A stretch of 8,469 nucleotides of DNA from Actinobacteria bacterium RBG_16_64_13 (GCA_001768675.1 MELN01000046.1:29350-37818); one strand, 5' to 3'. Counted from the stretch's first letter, positions 1-7,616 are shown. The notes: generated by a model not told the origin, from the letters alone. Translations and numbers: made by a program.

Positions 1-372
1 AAGGCTCTTGGGGTGGCGACGTTCTATTCGCAATTTCGGCTGCGGCCGCATGCCAAGCACACGATCCGCTGTTGCCACGGCACCGCGTGCCACGTGTCCG
101 GTGCGACCCGGGTGTCCGAAGAGGTAGAGAAGTACCTTGGCATCGGGGCGGGAGAGAACACCGAGGACATGCTCTATACCATCGAAGAAGTCCACTGCGT
201 GGGAGCATGCGGCATGGCACCTGTGGTCATGATCAATGACCGTGCTCACGGCAAGCTGACCCCGGAGAAGGCAGTGGATGTGGTCAAGGCCTTCCGAGCG
301 GAGGTAGAGGGAGGCGCGACCGCTGCTTCGACCGACGACTCCGCGTGTGATAGCGGGGAGGCCGAAGAATGA
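1..372 (+). CDS. nuoE: NuoE/HydC-like [2Fe-2S] thioredoxin-fold subunit (5' partial)
   Basis: This is the small NADH-dehydrogenase/hydrogenase subunit that carries one [2Fe-2S] cluster and docks on the NuoF/HydB flavoprotein. The reading frame is already open at base 1 and reads KALGVATFYSQFRLRP, the usual middle of NuoE, so roughly 60-70 N-terminal residues lie upstream; the ATG-like start at base 13 is internal. Counting from base 13, the cluster ligands are visible as CHGTAC (Cys21, Cys26) and CVGACG (Cys62, Cys66), the C-x4-C and C-x3-C pairs of the family. The C-terminus is an acidic, Ser/Ala-rich tail of about 20 residues, probably flexible. The stop TGA overlaps the next ATG by four bases (ATGA), indicating translational coupling. 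The subunit could belong to complex I, a bifurcating hydrogenase or a formate dehydrogenase; the long NuoF next door favours the soluble HydABC-like type. Confidence 0.93.
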   Translation, partial: KALGVATFYSQFRLRPHAKHTIRCCHGTACHVSGATRVSEEVEKYLGIGAGENTEDMLYTIEEVHCVGACGMAPVVMINDRAHGKLTPEKAVDVVKAFRAEVEGGATAASTDDSACDSGEAEE

Positions 373-2258
373 GCGCCACCCAGAAGACACCCGTCAAGCC
401 GGCGCCCAGAAACCCGCGCCTGACCATCCCCGAGGTCGACGTGCGCATCTGCCTTGGGACTGGTGGGGTCGCCGCGGGCAGCCGGGAAGTGCTCAAGGCT
501 TTCGAAGAAGCGCTAGCACGCACGGACGTGCTCTCCGTGATCCGTCCGCGCGAAGACACGTGCTCCGGAAGATGCGCTTCTGTGACCGGTACCGGCTGTC
601 AGGGCCTCTGCGCGATGGATCCCTTGGTGGAGATCCATCTGCGCCGCAACGGGTCCTCGAGCAAGGTCACGTACGGACAGGTGACCCCTGCCATGGTCGA
701 CGAGATCATCGAGAAGCATATCCTGGGGGGCGAACCCATCGTCAAGTGGCTCGTCCTCACCGAAGAGGGCCCCACCGAGTACAACCCCTTCTTCGATGCT
801 CAGGAGAAGTTGACCCTGAGACACGTGGGCATCATCGATCCGGAGGATATCGACGACTACCTGGAGGCAGGGGGATACCAGGCTCTGTACAGGGTGCTGT
901 CGAGCATGACGCCTGATCAGGTGATCGAGGAGATCCAGGCTTCCGGTCTGCGGGGACGCGGGGGCGCGGGGTTCTCGACCGGGCTGAAGTGGCGCTTTGC
1001 CGCCGACGCAAAGTCGGCCGACGGAGTCAAGTACTTCATCTGCAACGGCGACGAGGGTGACCCCGGGGCCTTCATGGACTGCTCCGCGCTCGAAGGGGAG
1101 CCTCACGCCGTATTCGAGGGGATGGCCATCGGCGCGTACGCGATCGGGGCGACGAGCGGCTACATGTATGTCCGCGCCGAATACCCGCTGGCTCTGCGCC
1201 GAATCAAGATCGGACTCCAGGCCGCGGAAGAGCGAGGCCTGATCGGCGACAACATCATGGGCTCCGATTTCTCCTTCCACATCAAGCTGAAGGAAGGCGC
1301 GGGCGCCTTCGTCTGCGGCGAAGAGACCGCCCTCATGCAGTCGATCGAAGGAAACCGGGGCATGCCGCGCATGCGGCCTCCCTTCCCAGCGGAGTCGGGC
1401 CTTTGGAAGCGCCCGACCAACATCAACAACGTCGAAACTCTGGCGGTGGTGCCCTGGATCATCCAGAACGGCGCCGCGGCGTTCGCCTCTCGAGGTTACG
1501 AGAAGTCCAAGGGCACGAAGGTTTTCGCCCTCGCCGGCAAGGTGAACCGCACCGGTCTCGCCGAAGTTCCGATGGGAATGACTCTACGCGAGGTGATATT
1601 CGGTATCGGTGGTGGGGTCAAGAACAACAAGACCTTTAAAGCTGTCCAAATGGGGGGACCGTCCGGGGGCTGCCTTCCCGAGTCGCTCCTGGATCTTCCT
1701 GTCGACTACGAGACCATCAACCAGACCGGCGCTATCGTGGGCTCTGGTGGAATGATCGTGATCGACGAGGACAACTGCATCGTCGACACCGCGCGGTATT
1801 TCCTGGGCTTCACACAACGGGAAAGCTGCGGCAAGTGCCCACCCTGCCGGATCGGCACCAAACGGATGCTCGAGCTGCTGACCAAGATCTGCTCGGGGGA
1901 AGGCACGCTTGCCGACCTCGATCTCCTGGAAGAGATGGCACAGCAGGTCAAGGTGAGTTCCCTCTGTGCATTGGGAGGCACCGCGCCCAACCCGGTCTTC
2001 ACGGCGCTGAGGTATTTCAGGGAAGAGTTCGAAGAGCATGTGGTCGCGAAGAAGTGCCGGGCAGGTATATGTACCGCCTTAGTCACGTACTCCATCGACC
2101 CCGAGACATGTACCGGCTGCCGTGCCTGCGCCCGGGTATGCCCGACAGGTGCCATCACTGGCGAGAGAAAAGAAGTCCACCTACTTGATCAAGAACTTTG
2201 CATCAAGTGTGGCGCCTGTTACGACAAATGCCGCTTCGACGCTGTGAGGAGGTCCTGA
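369..2258 (+). CDS. nuoF: NuoF/HydB-like NADH-binding FMN/Fe-S subunit with extra N- and C-terminal Fe-S domains
   Basis: This flavoprotein should exchange electrons between NAD(H), FMN and a chain of Fe-S clusters in the cytoplasm. At 629 residues it is much longer than complex I NuoF (about 440) and matches the HydB/HndC type. Domains: an N-terminal thioredoxin-like [2Fe-2S] domain (about 24-92; Cys28, Cys77, Cys81); the NADH/FMN core with GLRGRGGAGFSTGLKW (193-208), CNGDEGDPGAFMD (225-237) and GAGAFVCGEET (310-320); a [4Fe-4S] site ESCGKCPPC plus SLCALGG (Cys487, 490, 493, 533); a KKCRAGIC element (Cys563, Cys568); and a C-terminal 2[4Fe-4S] ferredoxin domain (Cys581/584/587/591 and 611/614/617/621). 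The ATG start has GGGGAGG at 355-361, seven bases upstream. Oddities: the usual second Cys of the first N-terminal pair is Gly33 while Cys65 and Cys69 are extra, and the usual Arg of the FMN-site MDRS motif is Cys238. The architecture is clear; which complex it serves is inferred. Confidence 0.95.
   Translation: MSATQKTPVKPAPRNPRLTIPEVDVRICLGTGGVAAGSREVLKAFEEALARTDVLSVIRPREDTCSGRCASVTGTGCQGLCAMDPLVEIHLRRNGSSSKVTYGQVTPAMVDEIIEKHILGGEPIVKWLVLTEEGPTEYNPFFDAQEKLTLRHVGIIDPEDIDDYLEAGGYQALYRVLSSMTPDQVIEEIQASGLRGRGGAGFSTGLKWRFAADAKSADGVKYFICNGDEGDPGAFMDCSALEGEPHAVFEGMAIGAYAIGATSGYMYVRAEYPLALRRIKIGLQAAEERGLIGDNIMGSDFSFHIKLKEGAGAFVCGEETALMQSIEGNRGMPRMRPPFPAESGLWKRPTNINNVETLAVVPWIIQNGAAAFASRGYEKSKGTKVFALAGKVNRTGLAEVPMGMTLREVIFGIGGGVKNNKTFKAVQMGGPSGGCLPESLLDLPVDYETINQTGAIVGSGGMIVIDEDNCIVDTARYFLGFTQRESCGKCPPCRIGTKRMLELLTKICSGEGTLADLDLLEEMAQQVKVSSLCALGGTAPNPVFTALRYFREEFEEHVVAKKCRAGICTALVTYSIDPETCTGCRACARVCPTGAITGERKEVHLLDQELCIKCGACYDKCRFDAVRRS
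2246..2253 (+). promoter_or_regulatory. Shine-Dalgarno sequence deciding the start of the NuoG-like gene
   Basis: GAGGAGGT lies inside the last codons of the nuoF-like gene. Its GGAGG core is five bases before the ATG at 2258. That ATG shares its A with the upstream TGA stop. The strong site fixes the start here rather than at the in-frame ATG at 2198, which falls within the ferredoxin-coding end of the previous gene. Confidence 0.88.
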
Positions 2259-4867
2259 TGTCCGCCGCCGATACCGCCGGGGCGCAAATGCTGAGTCTCA
2301 CCCTCAACGGGCTGCAGGTTCAGGCGCGTCCCGGGCAGACTATCCTTGAAGTGGCACAGGCTGAGGGGGTCGATATCCCGACTCTGTGTCACGACCCGCG
2401 TCTCGAGCCCTATGGAGCCTGCCGGATGTGCCTGGTGGAGGTCGAGGGGGCCAGGGGTCCCATGGCCGCGTGCGGGACCGCCGTGCGCGAAGGCATGAGC
2501 GTCCAGACGCACACCGAGAAGATCCGCAAGATCCGGAAGTTCGTCCTCGAGTTGCTGCTCACCAATCACCCGCTTGATTGCCCTGTCTGTGAGGCTGCGG
2601 GCGACTGCCGGCTGCAGGACTACGCCTACGAGTACCTTGTCGATATGGTGCCCTGGGGATGGCGCCCCCCCGTCGTGGGAGAGCCCGGAGAACACCCGAA
2701 CGTCGCGCATTTCGGTGCGCGCTGCGTCCTTTGCGGCCGATGCGTCCGCATCTGCAGGGAGGTCATGTCCATAGGGTGCTGGGGCTACTTGAACCGCGGC
2801 TACGACAGTGAAGTCGACACCCCGTACCGGCTGCCGCTTGTGGAAGTCGATTGCGTGTCTTGCGGCCAGTGCGTGAGCACGTGTCCGGTCGGCGCCATCG
2901 TCGGACAAAGGACTCCGCAGGGAGCTCGGGAGTGGCAGACCGCCAAGACGGTGACCACATGTTCGTACTGCGGCGATGGCTGCCGGTTGCTCCTGCACAG
3001 CTATCACGACAAAGTGGTCAAGGTCGCCTCCCAGGTCGAAATGGGCCTCAATCTGGGCAACCTCTGCGTCAAAGGCCGCTTCGGAATAGGCTATGCCGAC
3101 TCGCCAGATAGACTGACAACCCCCCTGGTTAGGAACGCCAAAGGGGAATTGGAGGAAGGCTCTTGGGAAGACGCGCTGGCTCGGCTGAGAGACCGGGTCG
3201 GCTCGATACGCGGTGCGAAGAGCGGCAGCGCGGTAGCGGCCATCTGCGGCACGAATTGCACCAACGAAGCCGCCTACCTACTGCAGAAGCTGATGCGCAC
3301 CGTGCTGGGGTCCCATAGCGTGGACGCCATCGACCATCCGGAACAGGCGGCCTCTGAGAGGGCGCTGACCGCCGCGTTCGGGCTCGGTACGGCGACGAAC
3401 TCGCGGAAGGACCTTCGGACGGCGGATGTGATCCTGGTCGTGGGCGCGAACCTCACCGAATCAGACCCAGTCCTGTCGCTCGACGTCATCAAGGCGCTCC
3501 GGTCCGGGAAGACCGTGATCGTGATCGATCCGCGCACCACGGAGCTGGCGACCAAGGCCAAGTACCATCTGGCGGTGAAGCCCGGCACCGACCTCGCCGC
3601 GTTGCGGGCGTTGATGCGGCAAATCCTCGACCTCGGCTTCAAGGACGCCGACTTCGTCGCCGGACGCACCGAGGGCTTCGCCGCCTTCGAGAAGTCGCTG
3701 GCCGATGTCGATATCGAGGCGGAAGCCTCGGCGTGCGGCGTGAGTGCAACCCTGCTGCGGGCCGCGGCCGTGGCCTACGGCCAGGCCGGCGCCGCCGCCA
3801 TCATATACGGCCCCGGGGTGTCCCAGGCGCCACAAGCTGAGGCCACGGTATCGGCCTTGGCCGACCTCGCCATGCTCACCGGCAATGTGGGCAGGCCCGG
3901 CACTGGTCTGTATCCGTTGCGGTCGGGGGCCAACTCGCAGGGTCTGGTCGACATGGGCGTGCGTCCGGATGGCCCGGGCCTCTCGGTGGAGGAAATGGTC
4001 GCTGGGATCGAGTCGGGGGAGGTTGGCGCTCTCTATGTGGTGGGTGCCGACCCCGCTTTGGCCCTTGGGGACGAGACACGAGTGCGGAAGGCTCTCGATA
4101 AGGTGGATTTCCTGGTGGTAGAGGACAGCTTCCTCACCGATACCGCGCAGTATGCCGATATCGTGTTCCCGGCGGCCGTGGCCTTTGAGGACGAGGGGAC
4201 CTTCACGAATGCCGAACGTTTCGTTCAACGCGTGCGAGCAGCGGCCCCGAGTCTTGGAGAAAGCCTTCCCGACTGGAAGATAATCACGCTCGTGGCCAAC
4301 GCTCTTGGTGGCGACTGGACGTACAGCTCGCCGGCCGACGTGATGCGAGAGATAGCCGGCGCAGTGCCCGACTACAAGGGTATCTCGTACGGCAAGCTGG
4401 AGGATGGTGGAGTGCAATGGCCATGCCTGAGCGCGGAGTGCGCCGGGATGCCGATACTGCACGCGGACGGCTTCTCCAGAGGCAAGGGCGCTTTTGTACC
4501 GGTGGAGAGTGCCGCGCGGGTTCCGTCCGCAGGCAAGGATTTCCCGTTGCTGCTGCTTTCAGGGTCGGCGCGCGAGCACCACGCCACGGGCGTGCGCACG
4601 CGGCGGTCCCCTGGGATCACTAGACTTCTGGCCGAGGTCGCGCTGCAAGTCAACCCTGCCGACGCAAAGGCGCTCGGCGTGGCTGATGGTGAGAGCGTCA
4701 CCGTCACAGCACAAAACGGCGGAGCGCTCGACGCGGCAGTCCGTGTGACGACCCGAGTTCCCGTGGGGATGGTCTTCCTACCGGCGTTCAGCGCCACCGC
4801 TCCGGTGACCCGCCTCATGGTGCTGGGTGTCGCCGGACCCGTGGCTGTCAAGGTCCAGCGTCTGTAG
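2258..4867 (+). CDS. NuoG/formate dehydrogenase alpha-like Fe-S molybdopterin-fold protein lacking the FDH catalytic Cys/Sec and His
   Basis: This 869-residue protein is the large subunit of the NuoEF-type complex. Domains: an N-terminal [2Fe-2S] ferredoxin (Cys44, 55, 58, 72); a His-Cys [4Fe-4S] site (His104, Cys108, 111, 117); two ferredoxin-type [4Fe-4S] clusters (Cys156/159/162/166 and Cys199/202/205/209); the C-x2-C-x3-C-x27-C cluster of molybdopterin oxidoreductases (Cys235, 238, 242, 270) with Lys272; then the molybdopterin fold (about 285-760) and a C-terminal cofactor-binding beta domain (about 762-869). Formate-dehydrogenase features persist: AAFGLGTATNS (372-382), LTGNVGRPGTG (540-550), Arg555 and TRRSPG (781-786). 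The stretch that carries the catalytic Cys/Sec-His in FDH reads DHPEQAAS (359-366), so Glu362 and Gln363 replace them; no in-frame TGA suggests selenocysteine. The C-terminal FAEAAAN-like motif of FDH is also absent. It could act as a structural electron conduit like complex I NuoG or have a different substrate; the eight-Cys ferredoxin region is closer to FDH/HydA than to complex I. Confidence 0.93.
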   Translation: MSAADTAGAQMLSLTLNGLQVQARPGQTILEVAQAEGVDIPTLCHDPRLEPYGACRMCLVEVEGARGPMAACGTAVREGMSVQTHTEKIRKIRKFVLELLLTNHPLDCPVCEAAGDCRLQDYAYEYLVDMVPWGWRPPVVGEPGEHPNVAHFGARCVLCGRCVRICREVMSIGCWGYLNRGYDSEVDTPYRLPLVEVDCVSCGQCVSTCPVGAIVGQRTPQGAREWQTAKTVTTCSYCGDGCRLLLHSYHDKVVKVASQVEMGLNLGNLCVKGRFGIGYADSPDRLTTPLVRNAKGELEEGSWEDALARLRDRVGSIRGAKSGSAVAAICGTNCTNEAAYLLQKLMRTVLGSHSVDAIDHPEQAASERALTAAFGLGTATNSRKDLRTADVILVVGANLTESDPVLSLDVIKALRSGKTVIVIDPRTTELATKAKYHLAVKPGTDLAALRALMRQILDLGFKDADFVAGRTEGFAAFEKSLADVDIEAEASACGVSATLLRAAAVAYGQAGAAAIIYGPGVSQAPQAEATVSALADLAMLTGNVGRPGTGLYPLRSGANSQGLVDMGVRPDGPGLSVEEMVAGIESGEVGALYVVGADPALALGDETRVRKALDKVDFLVVEDSFLTDTAQYADIVFPAAVAFEDEGTFTNAERFVQRVRAAAPSLGESLPDWKIITLVANALGGDWTYSSPADVMREIAGAVPDYKGISYGKLEDGGVQWPCLSAECAGMPILHADGFSRGKGAFVPVESAARVPSAGKDFPLLLLSGSAREHHATGVRTRRSPGITRLLAEVALQVNPADAKALGVADGESVTVTAQNGGALDAAVRVTTRVPVGMVFLPAFSATAPVTRLMVLGVAGPVAVKVQRL

Positions 4868-4888
4868 GGACTTTCTAGGGAGAAGATT

Positions 4889-4927
4889 CGAGGGGCGGCG
4901 TCTCCGTTGTGGAGGCGCCGCCCCTCG
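4889..4927. terminator. Bidirectional hairpin terminator between convergent genes
   Basis: The arms CGAGGGGCGGCGTCTCC and GGAGGCGCCGCCCCTCG pair over 17 bp with a single G-T wobble and a 5-base loop (GTTGT). The hairpin starts 21 bases after the nuoG-like stop and ends 27 bases before the convergent protease stop, so it is placed to end both transcripts. Neither side has a good T-run, so intrinsic termination may be inefficient, or the hairpin may mainly protect 3' ends. Nothing else is seen in this 87-base gap. Confidence 0.8.
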
Positions 4928-4954
4928 CTATCAAACCACGCGCATCGCGCGCGG

Positions 4955-7435
4955 TCAGCGCGTCCCGGGCGGGGAGACGGAAGCCGCCTTCCTGAGGGGC
5001 CCGCCCTCTTTGTTCAGATTTCGGGCTTCTCGGGCCTTTTCGGTGAGGACGGCAAGCCTGTCCACCACCATGCGGTTGACAGAGCCCACGGGATATACGC
5101 CCTTGGATGTCAGCGCGCCGGCAGGCAAGCCTGTCAAGATGCTGATCCCCTCATCTATGCTGGATACCGGATGGATGTGGAAGCGGCCCCTGCTGACGGC
5201 CTCTCGCACGTGTTCGTTCAACATGAGATTGCGGACGTTGGCCTTAGGGATGAGCACGCTTTCGTTCCCCTTGAGGCCAAGTGCCTGGCACACGGCGAAG
5301 AAGCCCTCGATCTTCTCGTTCACGCCACCGATAGCCTGAACCTGACCGCGCTGGTTCACCGAGCCGGTGACCGCGAAACGCTGGTGGATGGGCGCGCCAG
5401 AGAGCGAGGACAGCAGGGCGTACAGCTCGGCCGACGAAGCGCTGTCTCCTTCGACACCCGAATACGACTGCTCGAAGACAAGGCGCGCGGTCAGCGACAG
5501 AGGCCGGTCGGATGCGTATCTAGCCCCCAGATACCCGGCCAGGATCAGAACGCCCTTTGAATGGATAGGGCCGCCCATCTCGACCTCACGCTCGATGTCG
5601 ACGACCTCTCCTTCGCCCAGGCGATGCGTGGCGGTGATCCTGCTGGGTCTGCCGAACATGTGGTCGCCGATGGAAGACACAGAGAGGCCGTTGACCTGGC
5701 CGACCACCGCTCCCCGGGTGTCCACCATGACGATCGCGTCGGCGATCATCTCTCGAACGCGATCTTCGATCTGGCTGGAACGGTAGATCCGCTGGTCGAT
5801 GGCTTTCTGGACGTGGGCCCGACTGACCACCGTCTTCGCTCTGGGGCCCTTCCCTTTCCTGGCCCAGTAAGACGATTCGGTAAGGAGGTCCGCGACATCA
5901 GTGAACCTCGTTGTCATCTTGTGCTGGTCGTCGGCCAGGCGCGAGCAGTGCTCGATAACGCGCGTCACGCCGTCGGGAGCGCACGGGGCTAGGGCGCGCT
6001 GGCGGCACATCTGGCCGATGAAGCGGGCGTAGAGCTGCTCGTTCTCGGGCGTTCTCTCGACGACGGTGTCGAAGTCCGCCTTGACTTTGAACAGCTCCTG
6101 GAAGTCGGGATCCTGGGTGTAGAGAAGGTAGTAGATGAAGGGCTCCCCGATGAGAACGATCTTCGCCTTGAAGGGAATCGGCTCTGGGTCCAAGGTCGCC
6201 GTGGTCGCGAAGCCCATCTGCTGGGCGATGTCCTCGATGCGGATCTCTCCGGTCTTCAAGGTCCGCTTGAGTGCATCCCAGGAGTAAGGCTTGGTGAGAA
6301 CGTCCCGGGCTTCGAGCACGAGAAAGCCGCCGTTCGCTTTGTGAAGCGCCCCAGGCTTGATCATGCTGAAATCGGTAAGGAGGGCCCCGAATTGGGCTTG
6401 GTGCTCGACCCGGCCCACGAGGTTCTGGAGAACAGGATTGCTCTCCGTGACCACAGGCGCTCCGGTCTCGGTGGAATTGTCCACCAAGACGTTGATCCGG
6501 TACCTGCGAAACGCGCCCTCGCCCTTCTGCTTGGACGAGACCGGGATGCCCATGAACATCATGGGAGCCTCGTCGTCGGACTTCTTGAAGTCTTCGGCGT
6601 TCTCCACCACGTCGGTGAGAACCGCCCGGAGGTACTCCACCATCTCGGGAACGGCGCACCAACGTTCACACGCTTCGTCGATCAGATGCTTGGCTGCGAA
6701 ACTGGTCACTTCGCGATCAAGATCTCGTATCGCCTCGCGTCCGGCACGCTCGTCCTGCCGGACAAGGCGCATGATCTGCTGGAGTTCCTCGTTGAGACTC
6801 TCGAGGCCGTTGTCGATTCGCTTCTGCTCCTCGGGCGGCAGGGCCTCATAGAACTCCCGTGACATGGTCTCGCCCTCCGCGGTCTTGGGGGCGAAAGCGA
6901 GGCCGGCGGGGGTGCGTACCATAGTGAAGCTGCCGGCTTCAGCCTTCTCGTTCAGACCCGCGAGTTTGGCCTCCTGCTTCTCGTTGATCTGCTGAGCGAT
7001 GGTACGCTTCTGCTTCTCGTACTCCTCACTGTCGAAGGCATGGGTGATGGCGGCCTGGAGATCCTCAACCAGTTTCTCCATGTATTTGCGGAATTCGTGA
7101 GCTTTGCCTGCCGGCATGCGGATGGCGTTGGGGCGATGAGGCTGAGCGAAGTTATGGACGTACACCCAGTCATCCGGGGCGGGACGATCGGCGGCCTGTT
7201 TCGACAGAAAGTTGTAGACCGTGCTCGATTTCCCGGTGCCGGCGGGGCCCGCGGCGTAGATGTTGTAGCCGTCGTTGTGGATACCCATTCCAAAATCGAC
7301 CGAGGATACGGCGCGGGCCTGGCCGATGATCTCGGCAAGCTCGGGTAGATCAGCCGTCGTGCTGAAAGGAAAGGCGGAAGGGTCACAGGCTCGGTAGATG
7401 TCGGCGGGTCCGAGCTCTGGCTGGACTCTGACCAT
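4955..7435 (-). CDS. Lon-family ATP-dependent protease, AAA_32/LonB-like type
   Basis: This is an AAA+ protease that should unfold and degrade cytoplasmic proteins. Numbering is from the chosen ATG (826 residues). Walker A GPAGTGKSS is at 63-71 and the Walker B region HKANGGFLVLEA at 365-376. Between them sits an insert of about 300 residues with charged, probably coiled-coil stretches (about 135-165 and 190-245). The C-terminal S16 protease domain has catalytic Ser665 in EGDSAS and Lys708 in GGVNEKIEG, 43 residues apart as in E. coli Lon. The EGDSAS form resembles LonB. There is no N-terminal Lon substrate domain and no transmembrane segment, so it fits the soluble YcbZ-like family. The frame extends to a TTG at 7483, but the ATG at 7435 has GGAGG five bases upstream and is preferred. 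It follows tRNA-Leu on the same strand and converges on the redox operon. Its substrates cannot be told from sequence. Confidence 0.94.
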   Translation of the reverse strand: MVRVQPELGPADIYRACDPSAFPFSTTADLPELAEIIGQARAVSSVDFGMGIHNDGYNIYAAGPAGTGKSSTVYNFLSKQAADRPAPDDWVYVHNFAQPHRPNAIRMPAGKAHEFRKYMEKLVEDLQAAITHAFDSEEYEKQKRTIAQQINEKQEAKLAGLNEKAEAGSFTMVRTPAGLAFAPKTAEGETMSREFYEALPPEEQKRIDNGLESLNEELQQIMRLVRQDERAGREAIRDLDREVTSFAAKHLIDEACERWCAVPEMVEYLRAVLTDVVENAEDFKKSDDEAPMMFMGIPVSSKQKGEGAFRRYRINVLVDNSTETGAPVVTESNPVLQNLVGRVEHQAQFGALLTDFSMIKPGALHKANGGFLVLEARDVLTKPYSWDALKRTLKTGEIRIEDIAQQMGFATTATLDPEPIPFKAKIVLIGEPFIYYLLYTQDPDFQELFKVKADFDTVVERTPENEQLYARFIGQMCRQRALAPCAPDGVTRVIEHCSRLADDQHKMTTRFTDVADLLTESSYWARKGKGPRAKTVVSRAHVQKAIDQRIYRSSQIEDRVREMIADAIVMVDTRGAVVGQVNGLSVSSIGDHMFGRPSRITATHRLGEGEVVDIEREVEMGGPIHSKGVLILAGYLGARYASDRPLSLTARLVFEQSYSGVEGDSASSAELYALLSSLSGAPIHQRFAVTGSVNQRGQVQAIGGVNEKIEGFFAVCQALGLKGNESVLIPKANVRNLMLNEHVREAVSRGRFHIHPVSSIDEGISILTGLPAGALTSKGVYPVGSVNRMVVDRLAVLTEKAREARNLNKEGGPLRKAASVSPPGTR

Positions 7436-7440
7436 GCGGT

Positions 7441-7445
7441 CCTCC
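7441..7445 (-). promoter_or_regulatory. Shine-Dalgarno sequence deciding the Lon-like start
   Basis: Read on the minus strand, GGAGG is followed by a five-base spacer (ACCGC) and then ATG at 7435. The upstream TTG alternative at 7483 has no comparable site, only a weak GGGTAGA. This supports the shorter, 826-residue protein. Confidence 0.8.
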
Positions 7446-7490
7446 GGTTCGGTGAATGGGCGCGATCTGAGCACGCTTTCCAACTATGCG

Positions 7491-7521
7491 AGTCTACCCA
7501 ATAACAGGGCGAGAAAACCAA
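7491..7521 (-). promoter_or_regulatory. Weak candidate promoter for the Lon-like gene
   Basis: On the minus strand TTGGTT (7521-7516) and TAGACT (7496-7491) are separated by 19 bases, longer than the ideal 17. Transcription would start near 7484, giving a leader of about 50 bases to the ATG at 7435. No clear terminator follows the tRNA, so readthrough from the tRNA promoter is an equally plausible source of expression. Confidence 0.25.
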
Positions 7522-7531
7522 GTGCCGTTAG

Positions 7532-7616
<85 letters not shown>

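Noticed and set aside
513..1280. 255-codon minus-strand frame opposite the NuoF-like gene
   Set aside because: The + strand codes for invariant NADH/FMN motifs here, and the antisense translation is low in complexity with no family features.
2198..2257. In-frame upstream ATG that would add 20 residues to the NuoG-like protein
   Set aside because: It lies inside the C-terminal ferredoxin-coding part of the preceding gene and lacks the strong GAGGAGGT found before the ATG at 2258.
2219..3007. 262-codon minus-strand frame opposite the 5' part of the NuoG-like gene
   Set aside because: It opposes the conserved Fe-S-coding region. Its product has no motif and it has no convincing start site.
4214..4226. 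Possible SOS box inside the NuoG-like gene (GAAC...GTTC)
   Set aside because: The half-sites are separated by five bases rather than four, and it lies deep inside a coding region with no promoter.
3461..4462. 333-codon open frame on the minus strand inside the NuoG-like gene
   Set aside because: It lies wholly opposite a conserved gene with intact motifs. Its translation shows no recognisable domain; long antisense frames are expected at this G+C.
1..4867. Possibility that the operon encodes an [FeFe]-hydrogenase
   Set aside because: No H-cluster Cys motifs follow the ferredoxin domains. The large subunit continues into a molybdopterin-type fold instead.
4907..5560. 217-codon + strand frame opposite the 3' part of the Lon-like gene
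   Set aside because: It opposes the S16 protease domain with its intact catalytic Ser and Lys, begins inside the terminator hairpin, and has no domain signal.
5898..6662. 254-codon minus-strand frame overlapping the Lon-like gene
   Set aside because: It is a shifted frame of the protease gene, Arg/Gly/Pro-rich as such shadows are, while the protease frame keeps its AAA motifs across this stretch.
7436..7483. TTG start giving a 16-residue longer Lon-like protein
   Set aside because: No good ribosome binding site precedes it, whereas GGAGG is placed five bases before the ATG at 7435. Not fully excluded.
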